From: Butyrivibrio sp. NC2002
Lineage (GTDB): Bacteria > Bacillota > Clostridia > Lachnospirales > Lachnospiraceae
NCBI RefSeq assembly: GCF_000702265.1
Contig: NZ_KL370880.1
Coordinates: 741,149-805,148, forward strand
Reading direction: 5' to 3'
Length of the DNA: 64,000 bases
A program made the translations under genes and the position numbers. Under the pieces are notes generated by a model. That model was not told the DNA's origin and searched no databases. It saw only the letters and a program-made list of their open reading frames with translations. Shown one piece after another: positions 14,701 through 21,946 of this stretch; position 1 is the stretch's first letter; the number at the start of each line of letters is the position of its first letter.

Positions 14701-17013
14701 ACGATAGAAAAATACGATGGAAATAATAACTCAGGTGATACAGAGTATCTTTATTCTGATACAGCATTGTTTAGACAGGGTATTCTTACATGGAATATTA
14801 AAGCAAACATACCTGCGAACTTAGATGAGACTAAATATCAAGATATTTATGTTATAGATACTTTACCGAATGATTGTACTTTTATCGATAATAGTATCAA
14901 ATATAACGATAAAGAGATTTATGGTCTGGAAGTTGCCGATAATAACAGTTTCAATAATGCTAAGCAGTTTACGGGTGGTAAGGCAACATCCAATAATGTA
15001 GTATACACTGCTACCGTAGAAGGTAACAAAGTAAAGATTTCATTTGATACGCATAATGCTAAAGGTCAGACTGTTTTCTTTAGAATAAGAGCTAAGATTA
15101 ACGATGGAGTCATGACCGGAAGCGATGATGGTGAAGTAGTTAAGAAGGCTTTTGAGAATAGTGTACTTATTGGCAGCAAGGGAAATGGCGATGAACCATT
15201 TGGTACAGATACTCAGAAGCAGACAATTACAAATACGGATACCATTATTACGAAAGATAGCTACAGACCAAATGATTCTGCTAATGTAGTAGGTTATGCG
15301 ATTGATATCAATCCTAATGGAGATGATCTTCTAAATGGCAGTGATGTATTGGAATTAAAAGATACACTTACGGCTAAATCAAGCAGTGAATTTGCCGCAC
15401 ATTTGGTTATAGACTCTCTTGAAGTAGTAGAAATTACAAAAGATGACCAGGGAAATGAAGTAGAGAATATCCTTAATAATGGTGATTATTCTTATACTAC
15501 AGATAGTTATATTACAGAGGCGGAAGAATCACAGAAATATAATGAAATATTCACTATTACCCTGAAAATTCCGGATAAGAAACATCTAAGAATCAGGTAT
15601 AGATACAGCTTTAGCGGAGAGAAGGATGTAACGATAAGTATTAGTAATAAGGCTGAACTTTCCGGCATAGCTGTAGAAAACTATTACGACGATGATAGTA
15701 CTGAATTAAAGATCCAAGAGGTTGGTGCTATTGCTGATGTAAGTGGTATTAATCTTTATAAGGTCGATAGTGAAAGTAGTACAGAAAGGCTATCCGGAGC
15801 TAAGTTTAAGTTGTATTACTACGGAAAAAATGCTGAAGGCTCTGGAGTTTGGATTGAAAAGCCTAATTCATCAAATGGAGGCTTGTATATAACTGCTTCT
15901 GATGGACTTTGCGCAATTCAGGATCTTACTTATAACCTGGCTTACAAACTGGTTGAGGTAGAAGCGCCGAAAGGTTATATAAAGCGAGACGAACCACTGT
16001 ATTTCCTGATTAAGACCAGCAATAATATGAGTGAGTTTCCTTTAACATATCCCGCTGGATTTTATTCAGAACTTAATGGAAAAGATGTAATACCCGGTGA
16101 CGCGGTATTCTTCTCAAATGAAAAGGAAAATACTTCGATTAAGGTCAAAAAAGATTGGGATGATAACAATAATCAATATGGAGTACGACCAAGCTTTATA
16201 CAGGTAAAAATAAGCGGTTCAGTTGGAGATGAAGTAACATCTACTGAAGAAAACTATTATACAGTTCGTTTAGATCACAGATACAATAGAGGCCAAAATC
16301 ATGGAATAGAAGAGTATACATTACTGCGTGTAAAGAAAGGTGGTACAGTCACTTTTTGGCCACAGCTTTGGAAGAATGATGGTGGTTGGACTGATGAAAA
16401 TAACGAGGTAATTATAAATGGTGTTAAAACGGAGCCTAATGCAAGGAAGGATTCTCCGGATATAAAGGCTTCTTCGGTGAAAAATGGAGTCTACGAGGAA
16501 TATACACTGCAGGTTAACAGTGACATGAATATTATCATTTATGACTGTAACCAGAATTATTCATATAATATGCAGTATGTTGTAAGTGCTCCTGATTCAA
16601 ATGCTAAGAAAAGCTCTAAAGCATCAGACACAGTAGATGGCGAAAATGCTTTGCCGACTTATGAGAAAACATATAATGTTACAGCTTCCGATAATTGGGA
16701 ATTAACAGTTTCTGATCTGCCCAAATATAAATTTATAAAGGATGAGAATGGAACAGAGCATAGATATGTTTGGAATTATACGGTAACTGAGGTGTCAAAT
16801 ATATATTATTCACCGGAAATTACTGAGTCGGAACAGGATGGAACAAGGGTCGTATCTATTATGAATCATTGGAATAATACGCCAGTCTATTCACTTCCAT
16901 CAACCGGTTCCACAGGAACTGCTCCGTTTACCTTCGGAGGCCTGGCACTTCTTGTTATATCCTTCATAGGAATAAGCCTGAATAACAAAAGGCAAAAACA
17001 GGAAGACAGTTAA
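11701..17013 (+). CDS. Giant LPXTG-anchored adhesin / pilus tip protein (1770 aa)
   Basis: This is a paralogue of the 4220 protein: an N-terminal hydrophobic segment (residues about 20-40), an acidic Ala/Ser/Asp/Glu-rich stretch with an 18-residue direct repeat, the shared IPESVDLAEYV domain, long beta-repeat regions, a SpaA/Cna-B domain (SGINLYKVDSESS to EAPKGY), a second inserted Cna-B-like domain, then YSLPSTG, a hydrophobic helix and a basic tail. Sortase attachment is expected. The ATG overlaps the stop of a possible 10-codon leader (11669-11701), and GGGTGG at 11685-11690 is the only ribosome-binding site seen, so translation may be coupled. It lies between signal peptidase and the major pilin, the usual place for a tip adhesin. 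Confidence 0.85.
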   Translation: MWGKNNIKADKYLRRHDTRKKWLSVMLCVALLTGTLSMYILNKPATAMTEEGAESIGVVMDKANAGGEDTKTDTGSSFWEPIPEEELPASNTEADSSENADAENTDNAGEASDNEDATAADSSEAASDAAATEGSESADATTTSEDAAAAEGSESADATTTSEDAAAAGDTSETASEDAAVATSDETQSAASDSADTSDSKVKESEDASDITDEIPESVDLAEYVTETIIERLNEDGEWEVITEEDIKDGDHLRVTLNYVMPKEVAASEDIHFELPEQYGKTIASESDLEDGNGNYEVTDDNQIKIQYSDDFKREVIEGEGADANSEEDDNSAFNAMSSFSVAGVLNYFFQIGRLDGILNRFVITAHAEGESVVRGSVTSESVVGDPGMYIEDVSIAKNPSEVWKDNKKTYSGGTKIQSGEQVDNGDLLLFTLSYRLNPGTISKDNTVVYYNLADYEITPYIGMGGDILNNNGEIIGSFDVAEDGMVTFNFRPNFAEKNNEQAVLGKFYFVAQATSDKTHGEDVKKYQFDNLEPFIIRINNDNKSNLSIQKKATPKTPDEDSIHYEIELSSDKGTGGKEIILNDVIKVLDENRNDSSITNNITLVSQLQDKGISVKLYKDYSGNYEAVNYGFTGTGNNGWNMTLPALEAGWKYVIEYDFKVPSDVIRSEKKVIVRNEAKSHYNDSNEKEASTENEYGTNPIPDIQKTGVVNPDGTRSVVWTVVLNSNNRNLKGYKISDTYLSSDGSPNNNSTIWQVVEVRPSSLTPTTTQTLQVGEKRTPGNKSWFAKDDYSCYVFTYTQKYTTDDLYYGALKNTAQISRDPGEENSSTAEVYVNEKFLDKVAGGLSGNDDGVVKATWNINLYATDRKPIKTDESDIEWFIIPRTRNYWAIHEELGDNQVFTNDDIKAIKNTIKDNFRWREEKYTTYRIEKGTLVTLPDGTQGYRSLTIKIYSNLTQNKTLTFTSTGYVGDGTKEATFKNTAWVYDRSFKGEAEQKYSLPTIEKYDGNNNSGDTEYLYSDTALFRQGILTWNIKANIPANLDETKYQDIYVIDTLPNDCTFIDNSIKYNDKEIYGLEVADNNSFNNAKQFTGGKATSNNVVYTATVEGNKVKISFDTHNAKGQTVFFRIRAKINDGVMTGSDDGEVVKKAFENSVLIGSKGNGDEPFGTDTQKQTITNTDTIITKDSYRPNDSANVVGYAIDINPNGDDLLNGSDVLELKDTLTAKSSSEFAAHLVIDSLEVVEITKDDQGNEVENILNNGDYSYTTDSYITEAEESQKYNEIFTITLKIPDKKHLRIRYRYSFSGEKDVTISISNKAELSGIAVENYYDDDSTELKIQEVGAIADVSGINLYKVDSESSTERLSGAKFKLYYYGKNAEGSGVWIEKPNSSNGGLYITASDGLCAIQDLTYNLAYKLVEVEAPKGYIKRDEPLYFLIKTSNNMSEFPLTYPAGFYSELNGKDVIPGDAVFFSNEKENTSIKVKKDWDDNNNQYGVRPSFIQVKISGSVGDEVTSTEENYYTVRLDHRYNRGQNHGIEEYTLLRVKKGGTVTFWPQLWKNDGGWTDENNEVIINGVKTEPNARKDSPDIKASSVKNGVYEEYTLQVNSDMNIIIYDCNQNYSYNMQYVVSAPDSNAKKSSKASDTVDGENALPTYEKTYNVTASDNWELTVSDLPKYKFIKDENGTEHRYVWNYTVTEVSNIYYSPEITESEQDGTRVVSIMNHWNNTPVYSLPSTGSTGTAPFTFGGLALLVISFIGISLNNKRQKQEDS
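12097..12204 (+). repeat. Two in-frame 54-base tandem repeats
   Basis: The two units code for the same 18 residues (EGSESADATTTSEDAAAA). They lie in the acidic low-complexity stalk of the adhesin and could expand or contract without a frame change. Confidence 0.85.
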
Positions 17014-17029
17014 CAAACAACACTAATGA

Positions 17030-17057
17030 GTACCGCGGGGATGCTCCCCGCAGGTAC
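17030..17057 (+). other. Intercistronic hairpin before the major pilin gene
   Basis: GTACCGCGGGGA pairs with TCCCCGCAGGTAC (one bulged A) around a three-base loop. No T run follows, so it is not a standard terminator. It may mark mRNA processing or protect the 5' end of a pilin-only transcript. Confidence 0.7.
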
Positions 17058-17181
17058 TAAACCACAAAGGTTTTTGATGTCGAAAGGCATTTCAAAACAA
17101 GGTGCTCATTTGCACTTATAAAGAAACTTTAAACGTCTAGAACAGACAAGATTCAATTGTGAAAAAGGAGAAAAGTTAAAT

Positions 17182-18570
17182 ATGAAAGGATTTAAGAAAC
17201 TACTGACAGGAATTCTCGCTGCGACCCTTATTATGGGTTCAAGCCTCACAGCATTTGCGGATGAACCCGCTGCTGCTTCAACAGGTATCGAAGTGCAGAA
17301 CGTTATTGATAATGAGACCTACACCGCATATAAGATTTTGAACTACACAAGAAGTGGTGATGCTGTATCCTACTATCTGACAGCTTCTGAGTATGCTTCT
17401 ATAGGTTCTGTTCTTGAAGCTGCCGGATTTGAATTTACTGCGTCCTCTGATGGATCACAGTATTATGTAAATAATGGGGCAAGTTTTGATGCTGCTGCAG
17501 CTGCTGCATATCTTGGAGAACATACTACTAACCTTGGAAGTGCTCTTGGAACTAAAACTGCTACCGGTGCAAATGGCGAGGCTAAATTTGATGATCTTGG
17601 TACTGGTTACTTCTTCGTGACTACAAGTGCCGGTTCTCTGTGTGCTCTGCACGAGGATTCAGGTATTGAAACTCTGGTTGAGAAGAATACCATTCCGACA
17701 ATTGATAAAACTGAAAAGACAAGTGGTGATGATTACGTCAATGGTCCTGTAGATGGAAAAATTGGCGGAACAGTAAACTATCAGATTGTTATCACTGATG
17801 GTGTAGGCACTGATGCTGCTATTACCATGACTGATACCATGAGCGCTGGCCTTGATTATACTGCTAATACAATTCATATTAACGATGCTCCGGTTGCTGA
17901 TAATGCCGACACAGATAATTGGACAGTTACAGTTGATGGCCGTGTTATCAAAATAGTGTTTAAGGCATCATATGTAGCTTCTCTTGATGAGGGTAAAACA
18001 ATCAATGTCAAGTATGATGCAACTATCAATGAGAATGCTGTAATTGACAACGCAACCGGTAACGAAAACAAAGTTGAACTTGACTATTCCGCTCAGCACT
18101 CTGAAGATAAGGTTTATGTTGAAACCTATGACTTCCAGCTCTATAAGACTGACGGAACTAATTTCCTTGATGGTGCCGGCTTCAAGCTCTATGATGCCGC
18201 AACTGGTGGAAACCAGATTACAGTAAGCAAGGATGGCAAAGGTTACTATCTTGATGCAGCTGGCGATGCAGACACAGAGATTTTGGTTAACAGTGCAGAT
18301 GGTGTAAATGTAAGAGGTCTTCATCCCGGAACCTATTACCTTGAAGAGACCACAGTTCCTGCAGGTTATAATAAGCTTGAGGCAAGAGAAGCAGTAACGA
18401 TATTGACCCGTGGAACTGCAGTTGTTCCGATTACTGTTGTAAACACATCAGGTGTAATTCTTCCTTCAACAGGTGGAATTGGTACAACAATCTTCTACAT
18501 CGTTGGTGGACTTCTCATCGTAGCAGCAGTTGTGTTCTTCGTAGTAAGAAGAAAAGCTGATGCTGAATAA
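17182..18570 (+). CDS. Major pilin, SpaA-type isopeptide-forming (LPXTG)
   Basis: The 462-residue protein has a Sec signal peptide ending at TAFA-DEP (about residue 27), an N-terminal pilin domain, a middle domain starting near TIPTIDKTEK (isopeptide pilin backbone type), and a C-terminal Cna-B domain whose E-box reads YYLEETTVPAGY. It ends in ILPSTG, a hydrophobic helix and RRKADAE. The Lys in the PTIDK segment is a candidate for the intermolecular bond made by the class C sortase. AAAGGAG lies before the ATG. Size, domains and neighbours (tip-type adhesin before, sortase after) make it the backbone subunit. Its last codons lie inside a 120-base segment that is duplicated at 19400. Confidence 0.88.
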   Translation: MKGFKKLLTGILAATLIMGSSLTAFADEPAAASTGIEVQNVIDNETYTAYKILNYTRSGDAVSYYLTASEYASIGSVLEAAGFEFTASSDGSQYYVNNGASFDAAAAAAYLGEHTTNLGSALGTKTATGANGEAKFDDLGTGYFFVTTSAGSLCALHEDSGIETLVEKNTIPTIDKTEKTSGDDYVNGPVDGKIGGTVNYQIVITDGVGTDAAITMTDTMSAGLDYTANTIHINDAPVADNADTDNWTVTVDGRVIKIVFKASYVASLDEGKTINVKYDATINENAVIDNATGNENKVELDYSAQHSEDKVYVETYDFQLYKTDGTNFLDGAGFKLYDAATGGNQITVSKDGKGYYLDAAGDADTEILVNSADGVNVRGLHPGTYYLEETTVPAGYNKLEAREAVTILTRGTAVVPITVVNTSGVILPSTGGIGTTIFYIVGGLLIVAAVVFFVVRRKADAE

Positions 18571-18672
18571 TAAGAGAATTCAGTAGGAGATTTATACAAA
18601 GTATTTAAGAATTATATAGGCAAAATTATTACATTAAATTGAATCTTGTTTCTGTAGACTATATATAGAAAC
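18553..18672 (+). repeat. 120-base direct repeat, copy 1 (pilin 3' end)
   Basis: It runs from the last five pilin codons through the 3' flank. It differs from 19400-19519 at only one base (GGAGA against GGGGA). Confidence 0.95.
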
Positions 18673-18680
18673 ATATATTG

Positions 18681-18708
18681 CCGGAGCGGGTGCATAATCC
18701 CGCTTCGG
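18681..18708 (+). terminator. Hairpin after the pilin gene, weak terminator
   Basis: CCGGAGCGGG pairs with CCCGCTTCGG (one G-T pair) around an 8-base loop. The tail is AT-rich but has no solid T run. The equivalent site after repeat copy 2 has a different sequence but the same shape. It may reduce read-through from pilin into the genes downstream. Confidence 0.55.
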
Positions 18709-18846
18709 TGGATATAATATTTCGCCGGTGTTTGCAAATATTTCAAGCTTTGCCAAAATGGCTTAGATTGCCCCTGATCTGAGATAAACTGATTTTGAGA
18801 TATTTGCAATGCTGATGAAAAACTAAACAAATGTTCTAAAATTCTA

Positions 18847-18876
18847 TTGACTATATGGGATATATCCCCTTATAAT
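18847..18876 (+). promoter_or_regulatory. Promoter with palindromic operator, copy 1 (degraded)
   Basis: TTGACT and TATAAT are 18 bases apart, with GGGATATATCCC between them. It precedes the broken Rpn gene. The intact copy at 19599 has the perfect version. Confidence 0.75.
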
Positions 18877-18936
18877 ATCCATTATGATTTTCAGATTGGT
18901 CATCTGAAAAAATATATTGGATAGGAAATGATTTAC

Positions 18937-19322
18937 ATGGGGAAGAAGGACATACTTACAAAGGAATATTTGTCGCAAAATGATGTATTTGCAGATGCAT
19001 TCAATTATTATTTGTATAATGGAGTAAAGGTAATTAAGCCTGATGAACTTACCGAGCAGGACTCAACAGAAGTGTTGATATGATAAACGAATATACGAAA
19101 ATAGATATATCAACCAAGGATAATGTTGGAGGGAAAATGGATATGTGTAAAGCAATGCAGGAACTTATTCAGGATGGGAAAGAAGAAGGAATAAAAGAAG
19201 GGGAAGACAGGCTTGCAAAGCTTTTAAGACTTTTGACTCCCGGAAGCGAGGAGTTTGATAAGGCTTTAAATGCAGGAGAAGAAGACAGAATGAAGCTTTA
19301 CAAAAAATATAACATTATCTGA
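18937..19322 (+). pseudogene. Rpn-family nuclease, internally deleted and frameshifted
   Basis: The first 47 codons (start MGKKDILTKEYLSQNDVFAD) match the intact gene at 19667. The sequence then jumps to the part equivalent to codon ~241 of that gene, in another frame. The first frame stops at TGA 19081-19083 and the second runs 19080-19322 (MINEYTKIDISTK to KYNII). About 193 codons are missing, including the nuclease core, so the product cannot be an active enzyme. The 80-residue C-terminal piece starts at an ATG overlapping the stop, but I see no reason to think it is expressed. Confidence 0.88.
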
Positions 19323-19366
19323 CAATAGATTTTTTGCAATAATGCTATCTGCAAGGAGGATAGATA

Positions 19367-19417
19367 GTGGGACAGGACTTTATACCTATTGAATTAAACA
19401 AAGCTGATGCTGAATAA
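19367..19417 (+). pseudogene. Chimeric remnant: gene start joined to the pilin 3' end
   Basis: A GTG with AAGGAGG upstream (19353-19359) begins 12 codons of an unknown gene, then reads straight into GCTGATGCTGAATAA, the last codons of the pilin. The join is at AAAG. It occupies the place that the HTH gene holds after the intact Rpn copy. I take it as the scar of the duplication, not a real protein. Confidence 0.6.
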
Positions 19418-19519
19418 TAAGAGAATTCAGTAGGGGATTTATACAAAGTATTTAAGAATTATATAGGCAAAATTATTACATTAAATTGAATCTTGTTTCT
19501 GTAGACTATATATAGAAAC
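19400..19519 (+). repeat. 120-base direct repeat, copy 2
   Basis: It is a 119/120 match to 18553-18672, placed between the broken and the intact Rpn genes. Confidence 0.95.
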
Positions 19520-19530
19520 GATTGTATGCT

Positions 19531-19556
19531 CGGAGCAGTCTCATCAGACTGCTCCG
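19531..19556 (+). terminator. Hairpin after repeat copy 2
   Basis: A perfect 10-bp stem (CGGAGCAGTC / GACTGCTCCG) with loop TCATCA is followed by an A/T-rich tail without a clean T run. It is structurally equivalent to 18681-18708, with different bases. Confidence 0.55.
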
Positions 19557-19598
19557 GGGATATAAAAGATTTTATCGAACAAATTTTCGCGCCATGTA

Positions 19599-19627
19599 TT
19601 GACAGTATGGGATATATCCCATATAAT
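19599..19627 (+). promoter_or_regulatory. Consensus promoter with an 18-bp palindromic operator in its spacer
   Basis: TTGACA and TATAAT are 17 bases apart. The spacer is almost entirely the perfect palindrome TATGGGATATATCCCATA (19606-19623), which runs into the -10. A repressor bound there would block RNA polymerase. The HTH gene at 20670, two genes downstream of this promoter, is the obvious candidate. Confidence 0.85.
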
Positions 19628-19666
19628 CTAACATGCTATAGCAATATTGAATAGGAAGTTAGATAT

Positions 19667-20638
19667 ATGGGGAAGAGAGATACACTCACAAAGGAGTATC
19701 TGTCACAGAATGATGTGTTTGCAGATGCGTTTAATTTTTACTTATATGAGGGCAGAAAGGTAATTAGGCCAGAGGATCTTGTGGAACAGGATCCTACAGA
19801 GATAGGTTTTGTAAGGAAATTTGAGAAAACATTCGAGAATCAAAAATATAGGGATGCCTTAAAACTATGTACTGTTAGGCATAGCAAGGATGCTACTTTA
19901 GTATTATTGGGGTTAGAAGGACAGGCAAATATCCATTATGCAATGCCAGTAAGACACTATTTATATGATGCATTAAATTATGCATCACAGGTAGAAAATG
20001 CCAGAAAACGGCATAGAAATACAAAAGACATAGAAGGAAATGAATATATTTCCGGATTTAGTAAAGAAGATAAGCTGATACCGGTTATAACTTTATGTAT
20101 CTGTTTTGATAAGGACATATGGGATGCCCCTAGGTCTCTGTATGATATGTTTGATCATGTTGAGCCGGAATTCAGAAAATATATAGATGATTATAAACTA
20201 AATTTGATAACACCTCATGAGGTACCTGATTTTACAAAATTCACATCTGAACTTGGATTGGTGCTGGAATCTATCCATAATGCTGATAATAAGACAGAAT
20301 TCTATGAACTACTGAAAAGCAGACCTGAATATAGTAACATGGATATAAGTACGGTTGACATGATAAATGAATTTACTAATTCAAAAATATCAACAAAGGG
20401 AGCAGTTGGAGGAAAGGTAAATATGTGCAAAGCAATACAGGAACTCATACAGGATGGACGTAATGAGGGAAGAGAAGAAGGAATAAAAGAAGGAATAAAA
20501 GAAGGAATAAATGAAGGCGAGGATATGCTTGCGAGACTTATAGTACTTCTGACACCAGACAGCGATGAATATAATGCGGCGCTTACCAATAAGGAAGACA
20601 GGAAAAAACTTTATAAGAAATATGGCATAACTGAGTAA
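19667..20638 (+). CDS. Rpn-family recombination-promoting nuclease / putative transposase (PD-(D/E)XK)
   Basis: The 323-residue protein has the family layout: an N-terminal block MGKRDTLTKEYLSQNDVFADAF, a nuclease core with LVLLGLEGQANIHYAM and PVRHYLYDALNYASQ, and a C-terminal helical tail with EGREEGIKEGIKEGINEGE repeats. Rpn proteins are DNA endonucleases that raise RecA-independent recombination in E. coli, and some act in phage defence. The catalytic Asp before the GLEGQ block is not obvious to me, so activity is not proven. It has its own strong promoter with an operator and probably shares a transcript with the HTH gene 31 bases downstream. It sits inside the pilus cluster as an insert. 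Confidence 0.8.
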   Translation: MGKRDTLTKEYLSQNDVFADAFNFYLYEGRKVIRPEDLVEQDPTEIGFVRKFEKTFENQKYRDALKLCTVRHSKDATLVLLGLEGQANIHYAMPVRHYLYDALNYASQVENARKRHRNTKDIEGNEYISGFSKEDKLIPVITLCICFDKDIWDAPRSLYDMFDHVEPEFRKYIDDYKLNLITPHEVPDFTKFTSELGLVLESIHNADNKTEFYELLKSRPEYSNMDISTVDMINEFTNSKISTKGAVGGKVNMCKAIQELIQDGRNEGREEGIKEGIKEGINEGEDMLARLIVLLTPDSDEYNAALTNKEDRKKLYKKYGITE

Positions 20639-20669
20639 CTGCTGTAACCCTTGACTTGGAGGCGGACTG

Positions 20670-20924
20670 ATGAAGCAAGGTGCTAAGATACTGACAATAG
20701 AAAAATGTACAAATACAAATACTGCTGCTAGGGCAATTGCGTATGCAAGAAGCCTGTCTGGTTTATCACAGAAACAGTTATCGGAACTGACAAGAATTGA
20801 TCAATCAGACATATCTAAAATTGAGAGAGGTGTAGCTAACCCTTCAATTTCTACTTTGCAGAGACTTGCAGAAGCAATGGGCGGTGAACTTGAGATTAGA
20901 GTGAACTTTAAGAAAACCAAGTGA
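20670..20924 (+). CDS. XRE-family HTH protein (HigA/HipB antitoxin-like)
   Basis: The 84-residue protein has a complete helix-turn-helix: GLSQKQLSELTRIDQSDISKIE followed by NPSISTLQRLAEAMGG and a short strand ELEIRVNF. That is the layout of antitoxin-type repressors. GGAGG precedes the ATG. It follows the Rpn gene by 31 bases and is likely co-transcribed with it. By position it may repress the promoter at 19599, whose palindrome suits a dimeric XRE protein. A toxin-antitoxin relation with the Rpn nuclease is possible but not shown. Confidence 0.85.
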   Translation: MKQGAKILTIEKCTNTNTAARAIAYARSLSGLSQKQLSELTRIDQSDISKIERGVANPSISTLQRLAEAMGGELEIRVNFKKTK

Positions 20925-20973
20925 TAATTAAGCTTTACAGTATAGTTTTGATTGATATTTTGGATGAAAACAG

Positions 20974-21876
20974 ATGGAGAAAAAGAAGAAAAAAGGCCTA
21001 AAAAGCCAAATTCCAAACCTAATATTTGCGGCGATATTTGTTGTCGGCCTTGGTATTTTTTTATATCCGTCTGTCAGCAACTACATTAATTCAAAGACAC
21101 AGTCGAGAGCAATTACTAACTATGATGAACTGTTGTCCAATATGACAGAAGAGGATTATGAAGCATATTGGGAAGCTGCATATAAATATAATGAAGCACT
21201 TGCAGCAAGTGGAAGCGGCTTTAATTTATCAGACGAACAGATTGCAGAGTATTATCAGGTTCTTGATCCTACTGGGACAGGGATCATGGGACATATAGAA
21301 ATAGAAAATATAGGAGTAGATCTTCCGATTTATCATGGAGTAGAGGAGTCTGTTTTGCAAGTTGGAATAGGACATCTTCCGGGATCCTCACTTCCAACGG
21401 GAACAGAGAGCACACATGCCGTTTTATCAGGGCATCGCGGACTTCCTTCATCCAAACTTTTTTCGGATTTGGATCAGATGATTGTTGGAGATACATTCCT
21501 TTTACATATAATGGATCAGACCTTTGCCTATGAGGTCGATCAGATCAACATCGTACTTCCGGAGGAAACAGGAAGCCTGGGAATATATCCGGGTGAAGAC
21601 TATGTTACCCTGGTTACATGTACACCTTATGGCGTAAATACGCATCGCCTTCTTGTTAGAGCAAAACGCGTTGATTACAGCGAAGAAACCAAGCTCATCA
21701 TACCGGCAGATGCTACAAGATACAGCTATGTTGTAGTAGCACCGTTTATTGCAGCACCGATAATTCTTATATTGTTCATCTGGTTCCTTATAAGTACTTC
21801 AAAACCAAGTAAGAGAACCATTATAAAGAACATAAAGGAAGAAGAATTATCAAACAAAAAATCAGAACATAAATAG
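20974..21876 (+). CDS. Class C pilus sortase
   Basis: The 300-residue transpeptidase polymerises pilin subunits. Features in order: an N-terminal membrane helix (about 12-32), the linker, then the sortase barrel. The catalytic His lies in AVLSGHRGLP, Cys in TLVTCTPYGVNTHR and the Arg shortly after it. A C-terminal membrane helix follows (VVVAPFIAAPIILILFIW) with a Lys-rich tail. The two membrane anchors and the TLVTCTPYG motif are typical of class C (SrtC) enzymes. It should act on the LPSTG signals of the pilins around it. It was presumably next to the pilin gene before the Rpn segment entered. Confidence 0.93.
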   Translation: MEKKKKKGLKSQIPNLIFAAIFVVGLGIFLYPSVSNYINSKTQSRAITNYDELLSNMTEEDYEAYWEAAYKYNEALAASGSGFNLSDEQIAEYYQVLDPTGTGIMGHIEIENIGVDLPIYHGVEESVLQVGIGHLPGSSLPTGTESTHAVLSGHRGLPSSKLFSDLDQMIVGDTFLLHIMDQTFAYEVDQINIVLPEETGSLGIYPGEDYVTLVTCTPYGVNTHRLLVRAKRVDYSEETKLIIPADATRYSYVVVAPFIAAPIILILFIWFLISTSKPSKRTIIKNIKEEELSNKKSEHK

Positions 21877-21946
21877 TTTTATATAAACTAATTATATAGA
21901 TGTAACATGTTTTTATATTGCCGAATAGGCAAAGAGGAATTAAATT

